Assembly: GCA_025201365.1 (NCBI GenBank)
Contig: JAIXMF010000001.1
Location: forward strand, 806,001-870,000
Reading direction: 5' to 3'
DNA length: 64,000 nt
Origin: Syncephalis plumigaleata
Lineage: Eukaryota; Zoopagomycota; Zoopagomycetes; Zoopagales; Piptocephalidaceae
In this document: piece after piece, positions 1 to 10,539 of the stretch
Layout of the letters: every line of letters begins with the position of its first letter
How positions within the stretch are numbered: the stretch's first letter is position 1
The notes under the pieces: generated by a model
What the model was told of the DNA's origin: nothing
What the model saw: only the letters and a program-made list of their open reading frames with translations
The model's database searches: none
Translations under genes and position numbers: made by a program

Positions 1-343
1 TGTATTTTTATTACATTATAGCTTCCAGAATGCTACAAGACAAATCCACGGTGTTATAACCAACATTCCAGGTCCCACCAAGGAACTTTACCTCGGTAAT
101 GGCGAGAAAAGACATCGCTGCCTTGGTTTTGTTTCTTTCCCGCCCGTTTTCCCCCCAGGCTGCGCCTCCATGACCATTACGTCCTATAGCGGAAAAGTAT
201 GGTTCAACGCGCTTACTGATAATTCGCCAGCCTATCCCGACCAGGCACGCATACTAATGAACGGCGTCACTGCGGCATTCGAGGTGATGCTTTCTGACTC
301 TCGCAAAATACTTGCAGAGAAAGCGAACGAGAAAACCGAGTAA
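1..343 (+). CDS. Wax ester synthase / diacylglycerol acyltransferase (WS/DGAT), C-terminal exon, partial
   Basis: This is the last exon of a gene whose 5' part lies outside the window. An intron acceptor (ttacattatag) ends at base 21 and the exon reads open from base 22 to a TAA at 341-343. The peptide has the hallmarks of the WS/DGAT C-terminal domain (DUF1298/WSD1_C): near the start 'TNIPGPTKELYLGNGEK', then 'GFVSFPPVFPPGC', then 'ITSYSGKVWFNALTD' and 'PDQARILMNG'. Known members use acyl-CoA to esterify long-chain alcohols or diacylglycerol, usually at ER or lipid-droplet membranes. The catalytic HHxxxDG motif belongs to the N-terminal half and is not visible, so activity cannot be judged. 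The family call rests on the NIPGP and SYSG motifs. Confidence 0.75.
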   Translation, partial: VFLLHYSFQNATRQIHGVITNIPGPTKELYLGNGEKRHRCLGFVSFPPVFPPGCASMTITSYSGKVWFNALTDNSPAYPDQARILMNGVTAAFEVMLSDSRKILAEKANEKTE

Positions 344-1526
344 TAAACGTCGCTAATTTAGGTATATATTTCGCGAGACTATTTATACAATAAATAAGAG
401 AAATAAAAGGCTGTGGATACCGAGATAACATATGTGTAATGAACAATAAAGAAACATGCATTCAATTGGTATATACAAATACATTGATATTCTATTAATT
501 TTAGTAATAGCTTGTACGAACACAAGATTGTTGTTCGAGCAGAGGAATGGGGAAACAATTCGATTTAGCTGTTCTAATGGAGAAGGAATAAACCATAAGT
601 AACCATAAACTAGGAATTAGGTGAAATGCTCCCTTCTCTAAATAGATAGATAGATAGGTAAATAGGTAGATAGATAGATGTATCGAACACTCGCCTATGG
701 TAAAAGGGGAAAAAAGATCACTTACCATGGGACTGGTTATTCGCTAAAATACAAGTAGGAAAAAAGCGATAGGCTGTGATGTGCTTCTAGAATACAAATG
801 AATGATTATGTACTAAGTTAAAGAAGAAGAAGAAGAAGAGGAAGAGGAAGACATAAGGGAAAAAGGCCCATTAAACCAATGTGGCCTGTAAAGTAGAACT
901 GAACAACCTACATCGAATACATTGGTAGACTAAAGATTAAAAAACAATAGAATAGGCACCGCTACATTCAAAATGACGATTTATTTTCGACTATCTAGAA
1001 GGTAGCAAATAGTTGTTGTACATTGATTCATTCCCCTGCTAGTCTTCATACATACACTAGTAGATTGTTTCAGAAACACGTCCTATGCTAGGGAAGTAAA
1101 GTGAATACAGGTGACCGGGACCTACTCTCGCCTATGGAATCAGGCCAGCATTCGATTTAGAATTAAGCAAAAGACGCTAAATAACAAAGAACGAGAGAGA
1201 GAGAGCGAGAGAGAGAGAGAAAAGGCAGCAAGGCAATGAGGTCGAGAACACGCGCTCTAGTTGAGCTCATGATTATTTCGATGTCTGACCAGCTTAAAAG
1301 CAGCTTAATTAACGATCTATAGCCTACTAGTCTCTACCAGCATCGTCATTAAATCTCTTCTATATCTCGTAGTTCCTCTATTTTATTCCTCTTGCCTGGA
1401 GCGTTACAGTTAAACTTTTCTATCCCACACAATAGTTGGCTACTTGTCATAGCTCACCCGTATTCACGAACTTTTTTAATAACCCATTGAACTTTGCCAT
1501 CGCTAGTCGAGACACGATTAAACGAT
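344..1526. other. Intergenic, about 1.2 kb, with microsatellites
   Basis: No supported gene. It holds tetranucleotide GATA/GGTA repeats (about 640-680), a GAA/GGA purine run (about 822-850) and a GA-rich run (about 1191-1221). The last 150 bases before the lectin gene are pyrimidine-rich, as in the leaders of several other genes in this window. Confidence 0.6.
640..681. repeat. GATA/GGTA microsatellite
   Basis: Imperfect tandem tagata/taggta units. A simple-sequence repeat with no other signal. Confidence 0.8.
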
Positions 1527-2075
1527 ATGATGTTCAAAACAGCTATTGTTGCCGCCGCACTAGCAGCACTGGCCACCATTGTCAGTGCCGGTCCATCGGC
1601 TAATTACATTGGTAGCGGTGCTTATCGTCTTGTCAATGCCGACAACGGCTACTGTCTTAACACGCGTGGCGGTACCGATCCCTGGTTCGACCGATGCCAC
1701 GACAATGATCCATTAGCATTCGAGCTATTATGGTTGCTTGAACGGCAAGCCGGCGGCTACTGGCTAATTAGAAACGTCCAAAATCGTCGCTGTATCGAGG
1801 AGGGTGGCAAGGCCGTACGCATGCCCGAATGCAATCCTAACAATCCTAAGCAATTATGGCGTTTCCATAACGAGAATAATAACAGGAAATATCGTAAGGA
1901 TGAATACAAGATTATCTCGAAGCAGAGCGATCTTCGTAACAACCGCAGCTGGACTTGTTTGGAGTCTGATAGCCATAAATTCTTCGAGACACATACAATT
2001 AACATGAAGTGCGACGTGAACAATCGTCGTCAATTCTTTTTGCGACGAATCAACCCCGGTTTACCACGTACGTAA
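1527..2075 (+). CDS. Secreted ricin B-type lectin-like (beta-trefoil) protein
   Basis: Single exon of 182 residues. I chose the ATG at 1527 (a second ATG follows at once) because it puts a clean signal peptide at the N-terminus: 'MMFKTAIVAAALAALATIV' with likely cleavage after SAG. The mature part has trefoil-lectin spacing: 'YRLVNADNGYCLN', then 'WLIRNVQNRRCIEE', the QxW-type element 'NPKQLWRF', and 'SWTCLES' with 'NNRRQFFLRR'. At least two Cys pairs could form disulfides. Ricin-B domains usually bind galactose-type or GalNAc-type glycans. Here the sugar ligands are not obviously conserved, so binding is inferred from fold only. A polyadenylation-like agtaataaa follows at about 2159. A fungal secreted virulence or defence lectin is plausible; some other small beta-trefoil protein is possible. 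Confidence 0.65.
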   Translation: MMFKTAIVAAALAALATIVSAGPSANYIGSGAYRLVNADNGYCLNTRGGTDPWFDRCHDNDPLAFELLWLLERQAGGYWLIRNVQNRRCIEEGGKAVRMPECNPNNPKQLWRFHNENNNRKYRKDEYKIISKQSDLRNNRSWTCLESDSHKFFETHTINMKCDVNNRRQFFLRRINPGLPRT

Positions 2076-2279
2076 ATATGACATACGCGTACACACACTC
2101 TCATATATGTCCTGGTGGACATTTATTGTTGCAATTGAAGCAGTTCATTATAATTTTACTAGTAATAAACACGAAACTTAGTAAGCAAACTCACTCTCAT
2201 ACACATAGAAAGGAGAAAAAAGGATTAATTATGAGCAATATGAAAATATGACTACGACCATTCCTGCTAGGTATTACCA

Positions 2280-4603
2280 TTATTGCACCTCACACGTCGG
2301 TACGAGATTTTCTTCTTCATCAGGATCTCGTCCACTGACCATTCTAGACATTAGTGAGGCTAGCATACGATGAGTAAAACGTATGTGCGTCAATTGACGC
2401 TGATGTGGTCCAGTATTTGCACGGACAACGTAGTCCATATTCTCCATCGGTTCACTAACGCTTCCTATTTTAGCGGTAGGTTTGAATATTTTCACCGTTG
2501 AATCAATCCCTATTATTCCATTGTCATGAAATACTCGTTAGTAAGAAATAGTAGTAGCTCATACGTGTGGAATAGCGAATATACATACCAGATACAGCCA
2601 GTGTCGGTTCAAATGGATGACCCTGTAATAAATAATAACAAAGATATGATCCATGTGATTTACACGTAAACCATATTAGTAGGTTGATTCATAGTGCAAA
2701 CATCATCATCATCCTGGATTACTTACCTCTGTCACATTAACTGTATCGTCATCACCCTCGAGTATTTGTAGTAGTTTCCCCGTGGACTTGTCCCAAATAA
2801 ACAGATTACCATCGTCACTGCCCGAGATTACATACTCGTCGCGAGGGCCATAAAAGTTGACATCTTTCACGGTCTATTATACCATTAAATCAGCTTATCG
2901 GATATCTTGAATAACGCCAAAAATACACTCCTTACCGCTACGTTACAATGACCCTTAAAGCTGGCTACCTCATTGTAGCACTGAACGCTAGATGCATAAC
3001 GTTCGGGACGATATCGAAATCGTCGTAGAACATGCTCATCGAATGAATCGTTCTCCTCGTCGGAATCTGTCGAGCTTCTAACGCTTGTACTCTCTTCGTC
3101 ACTCGAGTTGCTTCTTTCGATAAGGTTGCCTGTGTCGGAATCATTACTAGATCGCTCTTCATCCGCATCCATCGTGTGGAGTAACGGCAAATGACTAGTC
3201 CACATGGAGCCTTCACCTTCATCGTCATCATCATCGTCATCATCGTCATTGGTTGACATATCATTGCTGCTCAGTTCCAGTCCACTTGACTCCTCGTCAC
3301 TATGATAATTGGTACTATCGTGTGCATGATACGGTCCGCCCAGCTGTATTGCTTCGGGCATTTGAACAAGCGTGGATATGGCATCGATCCAGTCCCGTGA
3401 CTGATAACTCTGCCCAGCGGTATCGACATCCTGTGTCTCTCCCGTATTATGCGATGTACCTGCTATATTCCATGCATCACCGTTTTCAGAACGACGACGT
3501 TTACGTGAAATGTCATCAATCGACTCACTTCGTTCATGGTCATCGGGGCCACGTAGTAGTCTCGCGTCCATTTCCCTAATGAACGCGCTAATATCCTCGG
3601 TTATGTCTCCCGAATTAGGACTCAATAGGTTTCGCGCTTTCTCCGCATGCTCGATAGCAGTGGTAAGCATTTGATCGCGACGCGTCTCGTTGACCTCGTT
3701 CTGTACAAGCGACCATCGGCAAACAGCGCGAATCCACCAGTTTCTAGGATCCTCATCGTTAAGGCTAGATGCCCGCGTTGCATCTCGTAATGCCAGGTTG
3801 AGATATTGTAGTGTATCCGATATATTGGACAGCTCTCGCGACCGGAACAAATAGCCAATGGCGCGGAACTGATAATAGAGTGCACGCTGCCTGTCACGCT
3901 GTTTAACAATGGTCCAATTGAATACAATGTCGTTATATGCATTTCGAAGTATTCTACGATTCATACGTCGAATCAAACGAGTAAATATATTGATACATCG
4001 TGGATAATCGCCATTTATAAATGCTGCACGTCCTTCAATTACAGCAGGCGACTCTGTTGCTACTTCTGGTCTTGTTGCTTGACCTGTTATTGCTATTGCT
4101 GCTGTTGTTGTTGTTGTTGTTGTTGTGGACGGATCAGCCTCGTTATCATTCTGTGTATCCATCTCAATCTCACTTGTCTCCTGTTGGTGTTCTTCATCTT
4201 CATCTTCCCTAATCTCTTCCATATAATAGAACATTGGATCTGGAGCATCAGCATGATCATTAGTGTCACTTGCTATTGCGTGGTCATCAGACGATGGCTC
4301 GTAGATTAGACTTTGCATCTCATGCGTAGAAGAATCACTGTCGGATGTCGATTCATGCGAAGCAGACAAATCAATGTCGATTCCACCTGTCATCGGTTGT
4401 AAGGCACCATCAACCGAGGAACTCGAATAAGTACGTGAATCCAGCTCGTCATCGGCACTTCGCTGGCCACTCACGGATAACGCACTTGTTTCGTATGGTC
4501 CATTGTTGAATATATCGAACAGGTAAATGCCATCATCGGACCATGTACCTATGAGCTGTGTAAATCATACATGTCAATTAATCATTTGCTATCTACCTCC
4601 CTG

Positions 4604-4640
<37 letters not shown>

Positions 4641-5702
4641 TTGTATTACCTCGTGTCTAGTTGCTGAACCAAATTTCAATCCCGTTACATAGCCATCAGA
4701 ACCAACTCTAGACCTGGGCCCGAACCGTTGTACGCAATCCTTCATGCCATCGCGTAGCATACGACGATCGTACAGATACATGAATGGGCTAGTTCCACAC
4801 ACGGCTAGATAATGTGGCTGGAAAGAATTGATGGTCAGCCCATAGAGCTCAATGCCATAATCACCAAGATCTAATAGTGCCGATGGACAGCTGTCATTCT
4901 TACAATTATGAGGTGAACGCAAGTCAAATTGCCGTACAGTACCTAAGTCGTCGTATCACGTTAGTTAGTCTAATAGGCTACACATTAGAATGTAAGTTAA
5001 TCTACCATCTTCACTGCATGATAGAAATGACCATGGATTATCCTCTACTACAATGCGTTTTGCACGACCCGAATGACAGGTAAACACATGTCGTCGACGT
5101 GCCTTTTCATCGATTGCACGAGATCTGCTGTAGTGGACATCGAACACGCGGATTTCCCTATCGCCAGCACACGAAGTAATGACTGTATCGCCAGTATGCG
5201 GCATAAACTTTGCACTAAATATATTGGCACGATGACCTGTCAAATGCAATTAGCTACACTGGCTACAGTATACTCAGACCAAAATAGATAATAGAAAAGC
5301 ACCTACCAGTGGCAATCTTACAAACTAGTGAGTAATCCCTGGCATCCCAAATGCACAACTTGGTGTCGTCAGAGCCGGATAACAGGCGTTGTCCCGTATC
5401 TGACCAACTGTGAAATGTGCATAGAATGTATTAACAAATAAACAGCGATATATGCATGTATATATACGTGTACAGTTTGACTAGTGACCACCACTTACCA
5501 AAGCGAGTTAACACAACCAGTATGTCCGACGAGTTCTTTACTCATCTCAAGACGTCGAACCAGACTCTTCGAGGCGTAGATGTCATTGACTAAGGAGCAG
5601 TGGTAAGCAAGCGGTACAGCAGGATATCTCGTTGCACATACTAAATTTCAGTGGAGGGCCACCTGGACCATACAACTCCCTCCTATCCAGACGACGAAAC
5701 AT
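2280..5702 (-). CDS. WDTC1/DCAF9-like protein (WD40-TPR substrate receptor of CUL4-DDB1)
   Basis: Nine exons can be followed in phase: 5702-5642, 5589-5499, 5407-5307, 5236-5006, 4942-4650, 4555-2936, 2873-2727, 2622-2589 and 2509-2280, giving about 935 residues. The start 'MFRRLDRRELYGPGG' leads into WD repeats typical of the family: 'LVGHTGCVNSLCW', 'GHRANIFSAKFMPHTGD', 'RQFDLR'. An acidic, Ser/Thr/Asp-rich insert follows (with an eight-Asp run and poly-Thr). A TPR-like helical block begins 'AAFINGDYPRCINIFTRL', and closing WD blades include 'DGNLFIWDK' and 'SGIDSTVKIFKPTAK'. The split arrangement (WD, TPR, WD) is that of WDTC1/Adipose, a DDB1-CUL4 adaptor in animals. The role in ubiquitin ligase assembly is inferred from the family. 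The gene is divergent from the RhoGEF at 6239. Confidence 0.85.
4606..4640. repeat. CTAT microsatellite inside an intron of the WDTC1-like gene
   Basis: About eight tandem ctat units, lying within the intron 4556-4649. Confidence 0.85.
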
Positions 5703-6238
5703 AGCGGGCTATAGTAGGATAATTAAAGCCGCACGCCTAGCGGTAAGAGATAGACAATTGAAAATACTAGAGGAATAACGTGTAAGAATCGAGTGTTTGT
5801 GATTATGGAAAAAGCCTGTATGTGCTAAGAAACGAACAAGTATGGAGTGTGAACCGTGAATGAGACAATTCAATCAAATGGATGATGACGATGCATCGCT
5901 GTCCTTGCTGCTGACTTTCCAGGCACAACTGTGACGTGTCTTGTTCCTTTAGTCGATCTTTTCATACTAATCGGCTTATCTAACAAGTCAATTGATAAGC
6001 ATGTATATAGTAGTGTAAATAAACAAATAGACAGTATAGATATCTCTATTATAATAATAGCATTATCGCGTAACTGGTTACCAAGAAAACAAAAGTAAAT
6101 GGTTGGTGTATTCTAAAACGGATAACAACTATTATAAATAATCGTAGATGTTCAGCCAATATCTCTTGGCTACCATTACCGCCATCACTATTGCACTTTT
6201 CGTTTTTTCATTAATATTAATGCAATCAATTGGGACAT
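5703..6238. promoter_or_regulatory. Divergent promoter region between the WDTC1-like gene and the RhoGEF
   Basis: No coding signal that I trust. A 16-base match to one end of the MITE described at 15412 and 32652 lies at 5805-5820 (ends ggaaaaagcctgta). No matching second end is visible nearby. Confidence 0.5.
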
Positions 6239-9200
6239 ATGTTGGACTATACGCTTGATTTGATTAAAGAGTTGGCATACGATGAGCGGGAGTATATACC
6301 GAAACTCGAACAATTAGAAGAGGTAGGGATGGCCAAATCATCTATTGATTGGAGAATAAAGGTTAAACTGGCAAAAAATAGTGCTTTCATCAATTACACA
6401 AAGAAGCAGTATGGGGTCCGCCTTATTCGCTATGCCAACAATTGGAGGTGATGCGACAATGTAGCGCTCAGATAGTACAGGTAATTAAGATACATGCATA
6501 CACGTGTACGTGTATGGGTGTGTTCAAGTTGAAGAGTAGTTAAACTAGAAATGATACTTGACAGATTACGAAAAGCATTAATGTACGTCGTATTATACAA
6601 GTGGCCGGACACATTCTTCATTGGGTATGTCTTGGTTGTCGTTGCGCGGATTCTTTGTTCTTTCTTTCCTTCTTGCTAAAGCTAACGACAACCTTTAGAT
6701 AATTATATCTGATCTTGCCTACTCAGAGTATATAGCAGGAATGGTCAAGCTACAGTATTGCATTGACCAATATAAAAAGAAGATTGATCACCATCATAGT
6801 AATAATACGAATGACACATCTACAAAGTCAAGTGACAATATTAATGCGTTGATTCGGATTCCTGTGCAACGTGCTATCGCTTACAAAAGTTTTTTGGTGG
6901 TAAGATATGTCTGCTTATTTATTATGGTCCATCATAATAATCATGTCGTTAACACGTCGACAGGCATTTACGGAAACAAACGTTGCCAAGCATGCTCTAT
7001 TACGACCACAATTTATGGAGGCCATGTCGCGTTTCGCAAGCGTCACAGCTATTCTTTATAAAATGGATAAACACGTTGAAGAATACAAAAAACTACTTGT
7101 AATACAGGAGCAGATTGATCATTCCAATGATAATCATGGTTATAATGTAAGTATACATCATGTGAAAGGGATTATCACAATGAGATTACGAAGGGGGAAA
7201 GACGATTAATCATTGAAATAAATCTAGAAATCGCCAGATTATATTGTGGATAGAACGACATTTGAAACGCGTCGATTAATTAGCGAGACAAGCTTCTACG
7301 GCCACGAGCTATTAGATGCCGTTGGCCAACGTGAAATGGAACAACAAAACAAAGCGTTAAAACTATTTGTTGTATTCCTATTCAGTGATTCGATTGCCGT
7401 TTGCAAAGCATCGGATCATAACGTCAATAGGAGGCTTTGTTTGTTTACACCTTGCGTCTCTGTTACTAGCATAAACATGACACCGCTACCTTGTACAAGT
7501 ACACCACATGGTAAAGCAAACTGGAAACAACAACAATAATAATAATAATAATAATAATAACTAATGTCTACTCATTCTAGGCACCGTATGGAGAATGAAA
7601 TTAATCATCAGAAATGTGACCACAATTATGTTACAAACTCGTAGCGAACTAAAGTTGCAGACATGGATCGAAAAGTTCAATGAAATTCAAACGTTAGAAA
7701 ATAGTAAGTGATCAGTTACCGCCCAAGCTATTTAGCATAACTAATCATGGCGGATGATAGCACTCGTGGCCAATCGATACATTCCTACTGTCCCGATAGT
7801 GCAAAAGCACTTGTCGGTATCGCTGCCACCTCCCTGCGAAGGCAGCGAGCTTATGTGCAGTATACGGAATATCAGTCTGACCGTGTTGTCAAACAATTGT
7901 CTCGCCGCCCACGTCGAGGGTATTACGTGTTCGCGTGTGGTCGTGGAAATACGACGCATGTCCGACCGGCAGAGGCGCTCGTTGATCGTTGGATTTGCAC
8001 GCCAGTCACGGTCAGTCGAATCCTCCTCGGGTAATTCGTCTCCTGTACTTGCACCGCTATTTTGGGAATGGTTAAAGCCATCCATAGAGGTTAGAAAGGT
8101 GGGTACTCAACTCACCTTATGCGGTCGTTATCGGTTGGATGCCATCAAGCCGAAGTTTGCTCGGATCTTGTACAATATCATCCATAAGGAGCAACTACGT
8201 CAACTAGCGCAGAAACAAGTCAACATTGTATCGAATATCGCAACAAATGACGATATAGCATCTCCAGACAACAATACGCTACAGGCTTACTTGTTGGGAG
8301 CGGATGGCTGGCAGTCCATCGGTCCGTGCATCTTTACATCGATCAACTGTGCCGACGGTCATGTACAATTCGATATACGACACAGTGGTACACGTTGTCC
8401 GGTATTCTCGACCAAGCATATCACACCGAGTGCAGCGGTTGATTTGCTATCGTATAAAACATTGCGTATTACCATGAGCATTAATTCGACCACTTGGATT
8501 CTAGCCTTTCGTGGTTCCGATAAAGTCATTTATCTGATGCAGAAGAGCATCGATTCCTATGTCAAGTATACGCAGAAGATCACCGATGCTACGGACGTGC
8601 CAGTCAACGATCGAAGCAAAGATGTCAGCGTTGAAAAGGAGACACAACTTGAGGAGATGTTCAAATCATTAATGGGGAGTCACCGCACGCCACTACTTGA
8701 CCTGGTTCTTTTCAAGGAACCGGCCAAAGTCTACACGACCACCACTGACAACGAGGCGGCGTGGCAATGGATCGGACTAGGTCAGCTATACGTTACCTGG
8801 AATAGTACGACACGAGAGAAGCGGCTACTTTGTATTTGGCCCGAATGTCGTCAGTCATTCTTTAATGTGAGGCTCATCCCTCGTTACTTGACGGTTAGCG
8901 TGGATGCAACCATTGCTTGCACGGCCATTACGAATCAAATGTATACGCACACGGATCTCGCAATTGAACGACACAACTATGCATCGGCTATGGGTGGTGG
9001 CGGTGGTGGCGGTGGTGGTGATGGTTGGCCAGCACCTGTATTTATCGTTCAATTGGCAAGCACGCATTTGGCCGACTCCTTGAAGCAATGCATTCTTCAA
9101 GAGAATCCAAGCGTCGATCCAATGGATACTTATCATGCTAGTCAGATAACATTTACGAACAGTGCTGACGCTAGCTTCGAGTTATTCGATACAAGCGTAT

Positions 9201-10327
9201 TCATCGGTACTCCTCCATTAAATTCGCAAGAATCCACCAAAAAAGAATTAGCTCGATATTCATCCTCATCCACGGTTAGTGCCATCACTACAGAGTCATC
9301 TACGCCATTAGTCGCATTACCTGTTAAGCAAGAGGCTACGGTGGAAGCTAGTAGGACGACCGTACAATCACCATTATCATACACGGTGTCCACACCATCT
9401 AAACAAATAGACCGCCCTATACGCAAATCAATCAAGCGTAAATCATCCATATTAAAATCAACAACATTGTTATCATTATCGTCAACATCAACATCAACAT
9501 CGTACGGATTAAAAACAAACAGTTACCATAGCAATGGCAATACACGATTAGGAGCAAGTACAACTTGGAAATTATCTCTTCAACGCGCCTCATCACAATT
9601 AAAGCCTCGATTTGATTTATCTAGTAGTAATAGTAACGCTATAATAGCAGCAGTAGCAGAAACAGAAGCAGAAGCAGCTTCATCGCCACAACAATTGCAC
9701 ACTGAATCATCCAATATGAACGCGTCATTAAGCAGTATTCGCCATGAACAGTACGAGGATGTCAATCGAAAAACCACAAATGTACAACGTCTAGCTCAGT
9801 TATGGTCTACATCATCAACATCAGCAGCAGCAGCAGTAGCATCAAGTGAAAACGATACTATTGCTAGTCAACCGCCTTTATTCATCAGTGATGCGAGAAG
9901 GATTCAATCAACCCAGGATGTCGACTATTATTATAGTAAAAAGCGGCCTAGCTATTCTAAAATGTCATCTAATAATATTAGGTCCGTAAATGAACAACAA
10001 CAACAACAACAGCATAATTTATCAACTGTAAAAACAATGACTCCTACCATCACTACATCGCGTAGTATGCCTGTACTGGATATGGTTGCACGTTTTGAAG
10101 GACAATCGAAATCAATGGTAATACCCATGACAAAATCTAAGCCTGCGCTTGTACAGCCTCCCGTAGCTCATCGTGTGCCAGATTGGTGGCCTATTTTACC
10201 TAGAACGGTAAAACACCATAATCAATCGAATACAACAGATGCGACATCATCTAGCTTTGCATCCTATACTCGTCGAACTACATCACCAATGGTCAAAGAA
10301 CGTATTAGTAAACTAAAGCAGCAATAG
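6239..10327 (+). CDS. Rho guanine-nucleotide exchange factor (DH-PH) with long low-complexity tail
   Basis: The exons from 6565 onward are in phase: 6565-6624, 6699-6899, 6964-7146, 7228-7510, 7581-7703 and 7761-10327. The first part (about 6239-6480) is less certain. It carries the DH start 'LDLIKELAYDEREYIPKL' and a helix 'CQQLEVMRQCSAQIVQ'. The DH core continues with 'SDLAYSEYIAGMVKLQYC', 'ALIRIPVQRAIAYKSFL', and 'HALLRPQFMEAMSRFAS'. A PH domain follows, with 'KALKLFVVFLFSDSIAVCK' and 'KLQTWIEKFNEIQTL'. The last exon encodes about 855 residues: a folded-looking part, then a Gly run near 9000 and long Ser/Thr/Gln stretches. Such proteins load GTP on Rho/Rac/Cdc42 GTPases at the cortex. It converges on the SEC7-like gene, 212 bp apart. 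The Rho target cannot be named. Confidence 0.75.
7537..7562. repeat. AAT trinucleotide repeat in an intron of the RhoGEF
   Basis: About eight aat/ata units inside the intron 7511-7580. Confidence 0.8.
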
Positions 10328-10539
10328 CTTGCTCTTATTTGATTTATGCATTTTATCAATAAAGACACTATGTATATCACCCTATTATGCGCATTCAAGG
10401 ATCATGTTATGTTATGTTGTTTCATCTAGCTGCTTGTATATAATGTATATTGGTATTGGTATTTTATTAAATAGTCTTTGTTGATAGATATATATATTCC
10501 CTAATAGTAAATCGCGTATTTAATGTTACACACAAGCAC

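Noticed and set aside
2009-2251. Alternative frame overlapping the 3' end of the lectin gene
   Set aside because: Starts inside the lectin coding region and runs through its AT-rich 3' flank; no motif.
4021-4309. Plus-strand Leu- and Cys-run frames
   Set aside because: Antisense of the poly-Thr and acidic insert of the WDTC1-like gene.
8855-9777. Several minus-strand frames inside the RhoGEF last exon
   Set aside because: Antisense shadows of a long coding exon; no start context, introns or motifs.
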